Shown one piece after another: positions 62,477 to 64,000 of a stretch of 64,000 nucleotides of DNA. The stretch's first letter is position 1. Each line of letters starts with the position of its first letter. The notes beneath the pieces are model-generated. The model worked only from the letters and a program-made list of their open reading frames with translations. It had not been told where the DNA came from and made no database searches. Origin of the DNA: Bacillus mycoides (GTDB lineage Bacteria; Bacillota; Bacilli; Bacillales; Bacillaceae_G); NCBI RefSeq assembly GCF_018742245.1, contig NZ_CP036132.1, positions 2,847,001 through 2,911,000 on the forward strand, read 5' to 3'. Both the position numbers and the translations under genes were made by a program.

Positions 62477-62746
62477 TTATCGTTTTTCTTTATACGACTC
62501 TAATTTTTCTAATAACCGTTCTTTTACAACTGGCCATTCACTTGCAATAACACTGTATACAACTGCATCTCTAACATGTCCACTCGGCAATTTTCTTTCG
62601 TTTCTAAGTACCCCCTCTTTTACTGCGCCGAGTCTTTCAATTGCTCTTTGTGCTTTTTCGTTTCGGGCATCCGTCTTAATTTGTACTCTCCGCATATACA
62701 ATTTTCCAAAAGCATATTGTAATAGTAGGATTATCAAGACCTAAAT
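62477..62746 (-). pseudogene. C-terminal fragment of a RimJ-type GNAT acetyltransferase
   Basis: The frame holds LLLQYAFGKLYMRRVQIKTD, RNEKAQRAIERLGAVKEGVL and VRDAVVYSVIASEW, which is the last half of RimJ-like acetyltransferases (motif B and C-terminal strand). The N-terminal half with motif A is absent upstream, where the sequence abruptly changes at about 62746. The start codon is a chance one. It is a truncated relic. Confidence 0.82.
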
Positions 62747-62767
62747 CCAAAAAACACTTGAAATATC

Positions 62768-62809
62768 ACGCTTCTAACATATTATATATGACTAATATGT
62801 TAGGAGCGT
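62768..62809. repeat. Short inverted repeat next to the GNAT fragment
   Basis: ACGCTTCTAACATATTA (62768-62784) and TAATATGTTAGGAGCGT (62793-62809) pair at 16 of 17 positions around an 8-base loop, with TTTATTTTT after it on the plus strand. It could be a terminator of a lost gene, or part of an insertion scar at the breakpoint of the GNAT fragment. Confidence 0.6.
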
Positions 62810-62966
62810 TTATTTTTGGTAATGAGTTTTGAAACTGAATTTGAATAGTATTTTTCTCTATCCGGATAGAAATAAGTAAAATACCATAAACGGTCGTTTT
62901 TGTTACGGTGGTTAACTTAGTGCAAATAGGGTCAACATATTTGCTTAATAATGAGTTAATCTTATG

Positions 62967-63872
62967 CTATGATACACCCTTGTTCATAGTTTCTCTCTTC
63001 TCTTTTTGTAAAACTAGCACTTGAGGTATAAAAACTCCAATCAAAATACCCAAAACCCCAAACCATTGTAAAAGCGATACTTTTTCATGTACAAGTGTTA
63101 TAGAAGCAATGATAGCTACTGGTAGTTCGGCTGCCCCTAAAATTGTTCCAAGACCTGTACCGACTTTTGGTACACCCAGCGAGAAACAAATAACCGGTAT
63201 AACTACCCCAAATAAACCTAGGAAAAAAGTATATTTCCATAAACCTGCTTGTAATGTACCATCTATTAAAAAATTAGGAGGATATATGAAACAAACAAGG
63301 AGTGTAGCACCTGTTGTCATGAGAAAACTTTTAGAATAGGTTGGTACAGTTGTAGCTACACGTCCGCTTGCAAATATATATAAGGCAAAAACTATAGCTG
63401 CTAGTAATCCATAAATAATTCCTTTTACAGATAAATGTTGTCCTAAGCCTTCAAGCATACCACTAGCAAACAAAGTTCCTATAAACAGAACCAGAATCGA
63501 TAATAGTTTTTCACGGCTTGGGAAAGTTTTACTAACAACAGCTTCAATAAGCACACCAATCCATGTGGATTGAAATAATAAGATAACAGCGATTGATGCT
63601 GGTAATTCTTTTACTGAATACCCATAAAAAATACTCGTTACGCTCATAGTTGTCCCAACAACTAACAATAGAAATATATTTTTTCTTGATACTTTATGAC
63701 GGGAAAATAAGAGAACAAGTACTAGTAGTCCCAACCATCCAAATACATATTGTCCACCTAATAATTCATCAAAAGAAAATCCATTTAAAAATCCAACTTT
63801 TAGAATAGATGAAAGGACACCATAGCTACAGGCACCTAATAACACTAATAATGAAAACTTTAGTTTTTCCAA
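62967..63872 (-). CDS. EamA/DMT family transporter
   Basis: A 301-residue protein with ten helices in two EamA repeats (LLGACSYGVLSSILKVGFLN; GLLAAIVFALYIFASGRVA). Probably an exporter of amino acids or other metabolites. It starts with TTG at 63872; GGAGG is 5-10 bases upstream and no ATG is placed well. A long perfect hairpin lies just upstream of the ribosome binding site, so its expression may be controlled by a leader. Confidence 0.85.
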   Translation of the reverse strand: MEKLKFSLLVLLGACSYGVLSSILKVGFLNGFSFDELLGGQYVFGWLGLLVLVLLFSRHKVSRKNIFLLLVVGTTMSVTSIFYGYSVKELPASIAVILLFQSTWIGVLIEAVVSKTFPSREKLLSILVLFIGTLFASGMLEGLGQHLSVKGIIYGLLAAIVFALYIFASGRVATTVPTYSKSFLMTTGATLLVCFIYPPNFLIDGTLQAGLWKYTFFLGLFGVVIPVICFSLGVPKVGTGLGTILGAAELPVAIIASITLVHEKVSLLQWFGVLGILIGVFIPQVLVLQKEKRETMNKGVS

Positions 63873-63884
63873 AAAATTCCTCCT

Positions 63885-63928
63885 TCGAAAATAAAAAACG
63901 CCCGTTGTCTATACATAGACAACGGGCG
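63885..63928 (-). terminator. Leader terminator upstream of the EamA gene
   Basis: Perfect 14-bp arms (63899-63912 and 63915-63928) with a 2-base loop, followed on the minus strand by TTTTTTATTTT and then, 15 bases later, the ribosome binding site. It ends either an unseen upstream gene or the EamA leader itself. Confidence 0.7.
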
Positions 63929-64000
63929 AATGAAACAGAGTTAAACTCTACAAAATTCCGCCGCTCACATACATGTGTGTGAGTTTGCGAATAAAATTCT

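Noticed and set aside
1..64000. CRISPR array, tRNA, rRNA, prophage or conjugative genes
   Set aside because: None seen by eye: no regularly spaced repeats, cloverleaf-type sequences, or structural/transfer genes.

Overview
The window reads as chromosomal DNA of a low-GC Firmicute, almost certainly a member of the Bacillus cereus group. The evidence is AT-rich sequence, strong GGAGG-type ribosome binding sites with many GTG/TTG starts, a lysine riboswitch, catabolite-control (cre) sites, lipoprotein signals, and a gene style (DUF2785, WGR, YdcF, MocR, many GNAT/NUDIX/EamA genes) typical of that group. No rRNA, tRNA, CRISPR array, phage or plasmid module was seen. Most genes are on the minus strand, in short transcription units closed by clear intrinsic terminators.

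Layout. 1-6.2 kb: a beta-glucoside-type PTS operon (IIB, lipoprotein esterase, lipoprotein histidine phosphatase, IIC, IIA, GH1 phospho-glycosidase) downstream of a MerR regulator. 6.3-10 kb: a GAF/PucR-type activator and an aromatic-acid-type MFS transporter with a cre site. 10.2-14.5 kb: small accessory genes (alpha/beta hydrolase, NUDIX, WGR protein, SMI1/KNR4 protein, NAD-dependent epimerase). 14.7-19.3 kb: an MFS exporter and a MacB-like ABC system whose first permease gene is frameshifted. 19.7-29 kb: SDR/TetR pair, CPBP protease, beta-lactamase-like hydrolase, AraC-GyrI regulator, GNAT, NUDIX, and a divergent EamA/MocR pair. 29-34 kb: a two-repeat hypothetical protein, a two-component system with a membrane-anchored hydrolase, and DUF2785, with a decayed DUF2785 tail on the other side of the two-component module. 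34-39 kb: nucleoside-kinase-like P-loop protein, phosphoesterase, an aminoglycoside-phosphotransferase-like gene broken by one stop codon, a VOC protein, a TauE/SafE exporter behind a leader terminator, and GNAT.

39-52 kb: a lysine riboswitch controlling an amino acid permease, a HesB-like protein, an AlkC/AlkD-like repair protein, lipoproteins, a methyltransferase, signal peptidase I, a class B penicillin-binding protein, a sirtuin, a POT peptide transporter and a decayed IS3-family element. 52.9-58.5 kb: a coherent operon for pyroglutamate metabolism (IclR regulator, pxpB, pxpC, pxpA, DUF969, DUF979, pcp). Pcp releases 5-oxoproline from peptides, the DUF969/DUF979 membrane pair is a plausible transporter, and PxpABC opens the ring to glutamate. 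58.7-64 kb: a second signal peptidase I, CutC, an acyl-CoA dehydrogenase, a YdcF protein, a GNAT fragment and an EamA transporter with a structured leader.

No wholly new defence or biosynthetic system stands out. The items most worth checking are two leader regions with terminators flush against ribosome binding sites (37.6 and 63.9 kb), the PTS operon with two surface lipoprotein enzymes, the DUF2785 duplication scar around the two-component cassette, and several recent gene-breaking mutations (permease frameshift, kinase nonsense codon, IS3 remnant, GNAT fragment).
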